From positions 20,211,201 to 20,275,200 of the forward strand of contig NC_092670.1 in assembly GCF_964355755.1 (NCBI RefSeq): a stretch of DNA of 64,000 nt, in the 5' to 3' direction. Below, in pieces: positions 1 to 13,100 of the stretch. The notes below the pieces were generated by a model. That model saw only the letters and a list, made by a program, of their open reading frames with translations. It was not told where the DNA came from and searched no databases. The stretch's first letter is position 1, and each line of letters begins with the position of its first letter. Made by a program: the position numbers and the translations under genes. This DNA comes from Antedon mediterranea (lineage: Eukaryota > Echinodermata > Crinoidea > Comatulida > Antedonidae).

Positions 1-75
1 AGGGATACACAATAGATCGATATAAAAAAGCAACAAGATGGCTGCGTCTAACACGTGATTTACATTGTCTTTTAG

Positions 76-1150
76 CGTATTGTCCAAGTGCTTATGAACA
101 ATTTAAAGGAAGTTGTTACCACTTTAAACTGGACGTGGGTTTATCATTCACCGACGCGCAGGATTACTGCAGTGGTAAGGGTGGCTATTTGGTGGTCATT
201 GATTCTGAAGATGAAAATGTATATATTACACAATCTATGGTGGATCTTACTGATAAGGTAATTTTAACGCTCAGTAATACTAACGTACGTATGTTGACGT
301 CACAGGCCCGTTCAAACGTTTTTTTTATTAACCCTGGTATGTTGATTCTTACCCATCAAAGCTAGCGATAACTGCGTTCATGAAACCAACTTGCCCGGGT
401 AAATAACTAAACATGAACAGGCCCTACAAAAGTTATGTGAAAATAAGCCTAAAGATAAATGTATAAACTTCCTGTATATAAACAGGGAGATCTCCCTGAT
501 ATAAAGGGCTTTGAAATAAAATAATAAATTCAAAGTTAACTATGTTCTTTGAATTTAAATTACAGACATATGTTTGGATTGGAATTAATGATATAGAAGA
601 GGAAGGTATTTGGGTACCTGAAGCTCCCATGTTTACATCGTACACAAGTAAGTTACTATACTACTTATACTTACTTATAAATAAACTTATATACAAAAAC
701 ACGTGTGCAAGAGATCGTTTAAATTTGGCGGAAACCCGTTAGATGAATAGGATGAATCCATTAGGATAGAGGGGTGCTAAGTTTAGCACTGTGGAGTTTT
801 TTTTCTGTCTGGACTATTTCAGTTGAAGGATCTTATCATTCTAGCCCCTATGTTTAAAAAAACAGATCCCAGCCTTATTGGTCTTGGTATTGGTAATCCA
901 TCCTAGTATCCATTTATTATGTCAATATATAACTAATCAACATGAATGAATACATGAATATTACCTACCGTACTTACTTACACTAGAATTACTGAGTTTG
1001 TTTTACATTTAGATTGGAATCCAGGACAACCAGACAATTATGTAAATTACGATGGAGAACACTGTGCCCACCTTCAAGTTCAGAATGGTAGAGGTGGATG
1101 GAACGACATACCGTGTTCATTCAACTACATGGGAACCGTTTGCGAGTTTC
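76..1150 (+). CDS. First C-type lectin domain of the chimeric receptor (3 exons)
   Basis: Exons 76-257, 566-647 and 1013-1150 join in frame into a complete C-type lectin fold. It opens with [15 protein letters not shown] and continues with the WIGIND core and WNPGQPDN. It ends with [22 protein letters not shown]. The QPD triplet is the signature normally linked to galactose-type calcium-dependent binding, and the WND triplet supplies the other calcium ligands, so this domain looks sugar-binding competent. The domain closes in phase 1. The exon that would hold its upstream linker or signal peptide is not in the window. Confidence 0.88.
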
Positions 1151-4100
1151 GTAAGTAAAAAAAAAATCAATAATAATTATATTTATATTCTTTATTTTTT
1201 TAACAGTGAATCATCGCCACTAACAGGTTGTTCAAAATCTTCATAAAACTACTATAGATAAAAAATTTAATTCATTAAAACAATTACTGCAGTATTTTAA
1301 TGTTGACTTGTATTCAATAATCAATTCATTCATTTAAATCTATTTAGCTATCATCCTGCATGTTACAATGTCAAAGTGCATTTGTACATCTAAAGCTCTG
1401 CCTACACTATCAAACTAGTTTCACAAAAAGTGTGATGTACCCAAATATGGTAGTGAAATGCGCGCCCAAATATGGTAGTGACATAACGCCATCGTGTCCA
1501 AAATCACACAAATTTCATAGTGTAGACAGAGCTTAACAATATTTTCTAATTGTTAATAGAACCTGTTAGGTTAGTTGGAGGGGACTCATTGATTGATGGT
1601 TTTGTTGAAATATACAATGATGGAAGCTGGGGGACAATCTGCAGTAAGGATTGGGGCACTGTCGAAGCAGATGTTGTCTGCAATCAGCTGAATTTGCCGT
1701 ATAGTGATCCTCTAAAATGCTGTGATGCCAAAGTTCAACATAACACAGGAAGGCACTACGACCAAGTGTCTTGCACTGGAGAGGAGTCTTCTCTGAGTTA
1801 CTGCAGTTCAAAAGTTGAGAAAGGAAATTGTCCAAATGATCTGGACGTCTGGGTTAAATGTTCAAACGGTATGTCTGGAAACATTTTCCATGTATAATGT
1901 TGTTTAACACCCAAACCTATATAGTTTACTATACCCCTATAACCCCTATTAAGGGGACACCTTCAGGACCTAAATAATTTCCCTCAGAATAAAGTTCCGC
2001 AGTATCACGTCACCTCATTATTTTAAAGGGAACGTGTTTCCTTAATCAAGAATGTCCCTGTGCAATAAAGGGCGGTGTCCCTGTATAAGTCGCTATAAGT
2101 TCGCGAATGAGTTTTACTTTTAATTACGTGTCATTTCACCAGATGGAGTTCGTTTAGTTGGCGGTTCGACAGTAACTGAAGGATTTGTGGAAGTATTCAA
2201 ATACGGTGAATGGGGCTCAATATGTGATGCCTACCCTACAAAGTTGGAAGCCACTGTGATCTGCAAGGGCCTAGGCTATAGCGATGCTTCGAACTATACA
2301 AACACAGCTTCTGCGAGTTCTGCTGGCACTGGGAAACCTATTAATATTGCTAATCCAGATTGTGTCGGTACCGAAGCGTCTATATTTGACTGCAATCATT
2401 CGAATAATGACGATGTGTCGTGTCTTCATGATCAAGACATTTTTGTATTTTGTAGTACAGGTAAGTACTGTAGTATTAAACTTGGTTCCCACTAGACACA
2501 ACTTAAGCGAGTTGACCAATGACAGGCGACAGTTCTAATATTCAATCGCTTGTGATTGGTCAAATCTCTTACCTTCCTTACGTTGCGCTACGTCGTTGTG
2601 TTGCGTCTCTAGTGGGAACCACGCATTAGATATACATAGTAACATTCGGGAGTGTTTAAAAAAGGGCTTACTTAAGTTTTATGAAGTAGTAAAGCTTTGT
2701 TCCTACTAGACGAAACGCAAGGACGTAGACACAACGCAAGCGAGTTGACCAATGACAGTTATCAATAAGCGAATAATCAATCGCCTGTGATTGGTCAAAC
2801 CGCTTGTGATTGCTAACTGTCTATAACTTCGCTTGTCATTGGTTAAAACGCTTGCGTTGCGTTTACGTCCTTGCGTCACGTTCTAGTGGGAACCAAGCTT
2901 TACTTTGCGTTACGTCGTTGTGTTGTGCCTACCGCACATAGATACATACGTTTTCATTGTGAACTTCTGGAGTGTTTCACATAGACTTAAGTTTCATACT
3001 AATATAAACTGCCAATCATAGTGATTCTGGTCTAACATCATAATAAGGTACTTAAGTATAACTACTTTAAATAATTGGGCAACATGTATGAATAGAATCA
3101 ATTACTTATTGAAGTGAAATAGAATTGAGGATTACATGGGAAATTAACTGTTATAGTAGATTGTGTATTATTATTGTAGAACGGTAATTTAATGTTGAAT
3201 TGACCTTGTTTTTCTACGTGTATAATGTTTCCCTATCATCTACCTTATGAATATTGCTTTTATTAATTTGGATAAAACTATCACTGTAAGAGTAGAGAAC
3301 CTTGACTATATTGTATGTTTACTCCTTTAAGAGCAAAAAAAGATAATTTAATAAGGAATGAAAGTTTCCAATTCGAACAATAAAATAGTGTATTTCATTC
3401 TTCAAAGATGTATTGTCCCACAAAAACATGAAAAATTAAGATTAATAAAATCAGACTTTGATTATGCCATATTGTAGTTAAGTTAGGCCTAATCACTTGC
3501 ATAGAAAAAAAACTTCGATAAAATAATGCTTTAAATTGGACTATTTTGTTTTTTCGTGTAAATATTTTTTTTTTCGATCCAATTTTTTATCAAAGTGAAT
3601 AACTATTATGTGGAAATGGCAAATTTTAGAGAGACAATATATATTTAAAATGTAGATATAGTCGTGAAGTATTTTCCAATTTTTTTTAACATTATTATAG
3701 AATGTACTGAAGAAATAGTTGTGGAGACTAAAAATCTGTCCTTTTCTGATCAAGTAATTTATGCTGACGTCATAATGGAGCCTTGCACTAAACTTGAATG
3801 GAACATACAGGGAGAAGATAACTATGTTGATTTGAAAATCACTGAAATGAATACGGAAGGAGGTGATGAACAACAATGCACCAGCTATCTTCTTATCAAA
3901 GAAAATAACTCTGAGATCGGACCAGTTTGCAATGACGTCATCCCATTTGTGAGATCCGTATCCAATAACGTTTCGATAACTTTAAGCGCGGGATACAAAC
4001 GACAGTATCTTCACTTGTTAGTTACCTATATGCCAAATGGTAAGTAGGCCTATAGTTTGTCTGTGCTTCAGTGTCATGTCCCAAAGGGTATACTTAGCCT

Positions 4101-7100
4101 AAGGTCTATGTTTAGTCACACCGAGTCTCTATCCTCGTCAGAGGCTAGCATGATATTACTCTTCCATCTATAAGTTATTTAGTAATGATTAAAGAGTAAA
4201 TATTCTGCTTTTGAGAAACAATTCGTTGTCTTTTTACTGTTTATAATTTTAAAGCAATAAAAAATCTTCAATATTTAAATCCCTATGTTATGAAAGAATT
4301 AAATTCATTTTCGCAGAATTACCTGGCTGCTACGCAACGACATATGGATCTCGGTTCGATTGTTTGCACCCGTCCGCCATCTTAGCGACATCTAATTACC
4401 CCGGAGACTATTCACCCGGCAGCCGTTACACTTGGTACATTAAAATTCCATCAACGTCGAACTTTATTCAGCTTACCTTTATAGATTTCGATATACCAAG
4501 TGACGAGTTATGTCAGTCCGATAACCTCATTATATACAATGGTGATATCACTGATGAAGACAAAATTGGAAAGTTTTGTAACTATGAACGGCCGCCGAAC
4601 GATGTTTTAAGTAGTCGCAACATAATAACGTTGGTGTTTTCCTCGGACGGCTCTGGAAGTGGTCGTGGATTCCAGGCGAAATACACTTCAGAATCCGTTA
4701 CGACCATTGGCGCCAATTTTAACTCCAGTAAGTAACATACTGTTTGAAACTAATCGGCCAACCAAATTGAGGTAGGCCTATTTGGATAGACTGTACTATA
4801 AGTTCAAATGTTCTGTTTGAGATTGTTACGTTTTATATTACTAGCAAAGATGCCGACCCCAGGGTGGTTTTCAAGACAATTTCAATCATTGGTACATTAT
4901 ATTCTATGGATCCGTGCAATGGTATAAATATGTATAACGATCAAACACACAAACACTCTCTATATGCCAAATATATATATAACTTTGAACAAATTATAAC
5001 TGTGGTCACATTTTTAAACTCATAATTAATCGTATTTCATACAACAATGAAATTTGAGCCGCCTTTTTTATGAACTACAGATACTTGATACGATATGAAT
5101 ATTGTGTTGGTTCCATGTGTATTTATTATACCTACCAGTAATTCTCTAAACTCACGTTCCACAGGTACATGTCGGCCAGAATGGGTACTGTATGACTACG
5201 CATGCTATCAACGTTTTTTAAATCCAATAGTATTAACATGGACTGAAGCTATAACAGAATGCGAGCAAATTGGTTCCTATCTTGTGTTCGTTAACAACAA
5301 GAAAGAAATGGAGTTTATTCATTATATGCTGATAAACTATTGGCTTTCGGAAGAAAGCGAAACATATATAGGTTCGTTTTGTAAGGGATTTTTTATTGAC
5401 CTTTGTGAATCCAATGTGCTCGGTTTTTTGCTTATTGATATGTTTACTTCAATTCTTTCTTTCCTAGGAGCATTGCCTAGGCCATTTATTATACGTAGTC
5501 CATTGGCCCGAATACATCAATATAAATATTAACAATAAAATAAATTATGTGTGCGCTAAATAATTCTTCCTCTTTTTATAAGCAAAGTAAATGAACTTCG
5601 CAAGGTTAAAATATAATATATTTTCTTTTACGTAATAAAGTTAAAGAAAGCTTGTTACTTAAAGCTTGGTTCCCACTAGAACGTAACGCAAGGACGTAAA
5701 CGCAACGCAGGCGTTTTAACCAATGACAAGCGAAGTTATAGACAGTTAAGCGTGGTTCCCACTAGCGACGCAACACAAGGACGTAACGCAACGCAAGTGA
5801 ATTGACCAATCACAAGCGATGGCTTATTCGCTTGTGATTGCTAACTGTCTATAACTTCGCTTGTCATTGGTTAAAACGCTTGCGTTGCGTTTACGTCCTT
5901 GCGTTACGTTCTAGTGGGAACCAAGCTTTAGCAATCACAAGCGAATAAGCCATCGCTTGTGATTGGTCAATTCACTTGCGTTGCGTTACGTCCTTGCGTT
6001 GCGTCGCTAGTGGGAACTACGCTTTAGTGTGATTACTATAGTAATAATGGTATTATTTGTAGGCTACCGTACTTATTTGTTTTCTCGAATTTGATCAACA
6101 GCAAAACAAATTTGCCTCATGTTTCAATTATTAATTACAGTAACTGTTTTAATTTGTAGGACTGTCGCACCGATTGAGTAATGATGGTGTTTATACTTGG
6201 AGTAACGGAAGCCCTCTAAGCTACTCGGCATGGTACAAGAGCGATGGGTAAAGCCATAACAATATTTAACAATAAACCATTTTGCAATAAATTATAATAA
6301 GATAATACTGTAATTACTGAATTTATTGGCTTTTTAGAAAAGAAAATGTAGTATCAAACGAACCAAAACCAGGAAACTTGGAACAGTGTACATTAATTAA
6401 ATTGGAAACATTCCATTCTCTTCAACAATGGAAAGAGGTGGCTTGCGAGTTCCCCACGACATCACAATACATCTGCAAGTATCAACTCGGTAAAGTAACA
6501 AGGCCATATTCATGACTGCAGTCGCGTGTTCAAATTTGAGTTAGTTTTTACCGACCAACCGACCGTTTGCACGCGACTAAAAATCGTACATCCCTGCCAA
6601 ACATGGCTGACTCGTCTTGACTTGTTGCATGCGTAGTATAGTAGTACAGTAGTAGTAAAACTTTTGATATAATTTTATACCGTTTAATTCTCTGTCTGCA
6701 ATATCAAACTTTGTGACAAAATTGTGATGTGCCCATATATGGACATGATGATGTCATACAGTTTAATGCTCTGTCTACAATATCAATTGTTTTGTGACAA
6801 AAATACGTGATGATGTTATACGGTACCACTACCATTATTTGGGTATATTACTACCATATTTGGGCTCATCACACTGTTTTGTCAAACTAGTTTGATAGTG
6901 TAGACAGAGCTTAACATCTTATAAAGTACCACCTCACATAATACAAATCAATTTAATTGTCTCAATACTTTTTTACTGTAATATGGTGATTATTTCAAGC
7001 AATGTTATTTTCACAGAGAACGCTATGTGGAGTAACTCAACAGTAGGTATGCATGAGAATTCATTTCAAGGTGATTATGTAATTTTATATTTTATAAACA

Positions 7101-10100
7101 GATTGTAATTACCAACGGGATTGAAACTTAATCTATCAATGAATAATTAATAAACGTGGTTATTTAAAGATTTATGTTGTTATGTTATTTAACATGAAAA
7201 TGAAGATTAATAAAAAATGACTTTCAATAGGCCATTTCGCAGTTTTAATCAAGTTAATCTCTTCTGTAGAAAAAAAAATGCTTTTACTTACTTACTTAAA
7301 ACAAAATAAACGGTTAAATGCAACAAAAAACCATTGATTTCCAGTCTATTTTACCATTTTTTTGGCTCTAAATTACAGTTTTTTCTGGTAAATAATTGTT
7401 GGTCAAAGTGTATAAATACTATGTGACATTAAAATAGCATTTATTTAACAAAAACAGTTTAAAACGTTTTTTTTCAAGGAGACAATATATCGATAATATA
7501 GATCAGATAAGGGAACTTTATATCTTTAAATATTATTATTAAACGGGTTATGATTAAATACACCTGTCTTTAAATGTATTACAGCACATACAGTAACACA
7601 TATCCATACGGATGTTGTTCATAGGCCTGCAGCAAAATTCGTTTTGTTAATTAGATATTTCTTAATTTGAATACATTTATCTCTGATTTTGGCATTTTTA
7701 TGTTTTCCCTTATGTAAATTGAAACTCAATTCAGCGTTTTGTTGCTGCTTTATTTTAATATTGTTGGAACTTGAAAAAATACCAGTACAAAACGACGAAA
7801 TACATCACATGATATATCACATGTTATGATGCATAAAAAGATCAAATGGTACATCACAGGATACATCACATGTTATGATAAATGACGGACAGTTTTTTTC
7901 CAGAGAGATGTTATTTTATTTTATTTATTTTTATTTTCAATATTTTGACATTCAGAAACAAAAAAGTTGAACAGGGATGTCGAGGTAAAGCAAAAGTTTT
8001 AAAAATAGCATGAAATGAAAGATGTGCTTAACCAAACCCACGTCAACAATACATAAACAAACAAAATTCAATACATAACAAAACATAAAACAAATAAAAT
8101 ATTGTGCAAAAATTACATTAGAGATAGATTATAAAAATAGATGTTATAAGCCTTCGGCTATAAAATCTTTGGTTTTTTCTCAAAGCCTTCTGCAAAATTA
8201 AACCTTTTTCAATACGAGTTTTGCCTGTCAATTTGATTATGTACACAACTAGGCCTATATTCATATTAAACAAAAGCAGCACATTATTAATAATGATTTA
8301 TTAAACATTTTTTTAAAGAATGCCATAGCAACGACTTTCAGTGTGATAACGAAGAATGTATACATGAAATATTTGTTTGCGATGGAACAGAAGATTGTAA
8401 AGATGGAAGTGACGAGATGAATTGCAAAGGTAAAGTAGCAATTATAATTAACAGCTTTCAGCAGTGACATCATCCTTGTATAATTACATTAAATAAGCTG
8501 TTTTTAATTTAGTAAATGTACTATTGATCAGTAGTTATGTAACTATAGAATTTTAATCATAACACCATGGTGAAGGAATACCAATATGTAGGATTACCAT
8601 TTCATTGGAAATGTGATTGTTGTTGTTCGTTGTTCGACACTGTGTAATCATATTAAACGCACTTTTGAGAGACACGATGTATTTTAATTAAACTTTGCCA
8701 ATGTAAACCCACATTTATTCACCTTTTCCATTACTTTCATTATATTATTGTACTTACATACAACAGTATACAATAGTATTATACATTCAAACGCATTATT
8801 TGGCTCTCCACACCTTTAAAAACTACGCAATGTCTACTGCGAGTATTACTTATTGATTGTTATATCAGAACAATAAATTATCTACAATATTAGTACATTC
8901 TCTTAGATGTTATTTCCTGTATAACTGATAACATTAACAGATAACATTTATTTAGATAATAATGAATGAAAATATACAAATAGATAAAAGATATTAAAGT
9001 GAACATAGATAAAGTAGTAATTGGTAGTCATTATTTTCATGGATTCCTTCTAGAAGTTAAAAACTTGTCTCGCAGGGACCCACAACAAAACACATTACTA
9101 AAAAATTAAAAATAAACCTAGAGTATATAATTATATAATTAAGGATAAAAATTACAGTATAATAACCTTAATAACACCTGTACAGGTTTATCATTGATTG
9201 TCTACCGAAATATGTCAGTAATTGTAAAATACTTTTTCAGCTACAAATTAAATAATTGTCATAGGTTAGCCGTTTTTCTTTTTTTTTTCTATCTTTTGTG
9301 GTTCACCACCACCTTTATTTATTCAATGTTTCATTACATAATTTATAAACATTTTCTACCTTTTTTCATTATTTTCTGTTTTTTTTAGTATCGTACCATT
9401 ATACAAAGTATTTACTTCTTAACATTCTTTTTTCTGTTAAATCCTCTACTGTATTTACAATAACCAATTGTATATTAATTAAAATACTTAACTACATACA
9501 TCAAATGCATTGTTTGGTGTACTACTAACCTGTACACCCACATAGTGTACACACATGTAAATACACACATTCATTTATCTATATAATTTTCACAAATTAA
9601 ACATTAATACAATTAATACAAATGTTTTATAGATTCATGTGAGCAAGGTGGCTTCTTATGTAAAGATGGCCGATGCATATCTGTATCATTTGTTTGTGAT
9701 TTCATTTCACACTGTAGAGATCTGTCAGATGAAATTGATTGCTGTAAGTTTAAATATGTACACATTGTAGAATTAGAAAGGAGTACGGGGCGCCATTTAC
9801 ACATATTTAAAGTATGTTGTAAAAAGTCATTGAACGCTTCTGTCATTTTGTTGATACATGGACGATTTTCAGCAAGTCTTGTTTATGATTGGGTCCCCCA
9901 CTAGAACGCAACGCAAGTAACTTGACCAATCACAAGTGATAGATTATTCGAACTGTCGCTTATCATTCGTCAACTCACCTGCATTGCGCTTACGTCATTT
10001 TTTGAACCAAGCATTAGCGTCAACAAGTTACACGTCACCCGCGTATGGTGTATCGTGATGTTACATTGGCTCCCCATAGATGTATCGGTGTCCTAATGTT

Positions 10101-13100
10101 AAAGTTTAGCAAATATAACTTGAATATTATTTAAATTGTGTTTTCTCTAAAGATCATCCTAACTGCTCAGTGGGCCAGTATACATGCGACAATGGTCAGT
10201 GCATAGATATGTACATGCGCTGTGATCTACTTATACAATGTGAAGATTCGTCAGATGAAATGGAATGTGGTGCGTTTCTATCAAAACTTTATTTTTAAAA
10301 CTTAATTTAATTTTTATTAATCCCGACTCTTTGTCCGAACATGTTTGAAATATACCAATGTTTATAAACATCATTACTACTGTATGAATAGGTCTATTCA
10401 CTTGTATGCAACATTTGCACAAATTATGTAAATATATTAGATTATTCACTTTGTTAGATGTATGTTCATCCGGGTTCCAGTGCTATGATGGCTCCTGTTT
10501 ACCATCGCGAGCCGTTTGTGACGCCACCAACGACTGTCCTGGTGGGATAGTGGAGGACGAGATAAATTGTGGTAATTATACCAAATACAAAAACATATTG
10601 TGAATTTAATTTCATATAATCATACATAACTTTATTTAATAATACAAATTATAAGATAATATTACTCTGAAAGATGTATTAAATTATATTTAAAGATTAT
10701 TGGGGAAACAACACATGTTCAAAGAATGAGATGACGTGTAAAAATAATGAATGTTCACCAAAACGCTACAGATGTATCTTTGACCCTGATGAATATCACA
10801 TACAAAAAGGATGTAGAGATGTATCACATCTCGAAGACTGTGGTAAGTTAATATTTGTAAAGCTCTGTCTACACTATCAAACTGTATGTGACTAAAATAA
10901 TATGTTGTTTCCCTATATGGACACGAAGACGTCATACCACTAGTTAGACATCATCACACTTTTTTTGGTCAAATTAGTTTGTTAGTCGTATGTGTAGACA
11001 GAGCTTAAGAATCCACACCAGATCATTCATCAGCAATGTTCATTTATTAATAAAACTATTAGCATTATAAAAGTAATTAATGTTTTTAGGATTGGTAAAA
11101 AAAAAGGTACTGAACTTTATTTATGTTTTAACCATCGATAGAACACTTTGAATGTCCAAAGAACACGGTCAAATGTCCGGCAAGTTACTGCATAGCGGAA
11201 AGATTACGTTGCAACAGTGTATGGGAGTGTCCGAATGGCGAGGACGAACAGGACTGTGGTAATGATAACGGTTTTAAAATTGATTGTTCCATCTTGTCTT
11301 AGTGTCGCAGGTTGTTAATAAAGTATTCCTTTATTATTTCCTTTATAGATATGAAACGCCATGTGCGCATAAGTACATAGAGATTCATTCCCATTCATTT
11401 TCACATATATGTGAAATTGGTTTAGATAACTGTGTATGCTTTAGACACCTTTCTATTGTTTCTCAAAAGTTAAATATTACTTGTACAAATTGTTTAAAAT
11501 TGTATTTATTTATATCTTTAGTTTCATATACCTGTCCTGGTTCATATAAGTGTAGTCATTCAGAAATATGTGTACCACGTGACGATAGATGTAATGGCGT
11601 CAAAGACTGTCCTGAAGGCGATGACGAATTTTTCTGTGGTAAATATAGTTCAGTTAAACTTGAAAAATGTTTTTCTTTACTCAAACCAATCTCATGTTTG
11701 TGTTGTCTCTTCCATTTGTCTTAACTAATATCCTAGCCAGACATTAGTTAATTTAAGTAGGCCTACCATACATTTTTTCAACGTCTGCGGTTTTCCTTCA
11801 GGAAATGAATGTCCAAATGGCTGTTCTTGTAGAGGGTTGGAGATGGAATGCAACGGTATTGCCTGGAACCAGACGATGGCATCAAGTATATCAACTTCAA
11901 CACGATATTTGTAAGTATGTTTCACCAAATAAAATTGATAGGGTCTACTAAAATCAGATTACTGATGTAAACTATAAGCTGAGAGACTGGTTGGTTAGAA
12001 GTTTCAGTGCGTATTCAAAAATTGCCTTCTACCATTTTCAAGCTTAGCACTGATATAATGGCCAGTTAAAAGTGCCTACAACATACCAGGACTATACTAA
12101 AAATACGAATATGCCTGCATGTCTTGTCGATCAATTCATTCATTCATGTATTATTCATTGCAGAAATCTGACAGGTCTCAGAACAGTTACACCAGTGACC
12201 CGGAGGTCAAATAGAAAAGTGACGCTAAAAGAGGCTGTACTTATCGATATTGAACTATTCGCACTACTTGTAACGGCGTAAGTTCTTCAGAAAAGAAGAT
12301 CGGCCTATAGCCACTACCGTTTTATACGTTTCTATAGATCAAACTCTCTTGGTGTTTTGATTAAGGTACTCTGATATACAAATCTATTATATGCACTCCT
12401 CATAATTGTTTTTTTAATTTAGGGACTTTTCAAATGATGGTATCGAAGAATTGTTACCTTATACATTTGGGTATCAAGCAAACATGAGAAGCCTGTAAGT
12501 AGTTTATTAAATCTTAGATTTTTTACTATTTAGTTTATGACATAACCAATGCTTTTTTCCATTTATCTTTTACTTTTCTTGAATTCAAAGGATATTGACG
12601 AACAACGATATAACACATCTACCATATGGTGCATTTTATGGATTAAATAGTCTTGAAATCTTGTAAGTATCAATCGGTCAAAACTTGCAATCTTATTCTC
12701 TTTACTTGCATTTTCCTTCTCTCACTTCCAAACATATAAGTCTGGAAATTACGTATGGCTATGTAACAAATCAGTGGTTTATATTTTTCAGATACATCAA
12801 TGGCAATGGTTTAATATCCATAGATTCTGGTGTATTTCTTGTTATTTCGGAACTACAGTATTTGTAAGTTAAACATACGGGGCGCCGTTCACGGCATTGT
12901 AAATTATGTTGATAGACCAGTAGTATTGTTTCAGTTTTTTCAAATGACTTAATATTTCTTTACTTTAGATATATACAAAAGAATGAATTAGAAACGTATG
13001 AAGAAGACGTATTTGACGGTTTGGACAAATTAAAATCTTTGTAAGTGTTGAAACTATATTGTATATTGCTCTATGCCTAGAATATGTTGTTCCCTTCAGA

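Noticed and set aside
5372-5532. Using the GTAAGG donor at 5381 in the second lectin domain, or reading to the 5532 stop as a short secreted lectin
   Set aside because: Joining 5380 to 6160 creates a stop codon, whereas donor 5371 gives TYIGLSHRL, a normal lectin strand. A read-through truncated isoform cannot be excluded without RNA.
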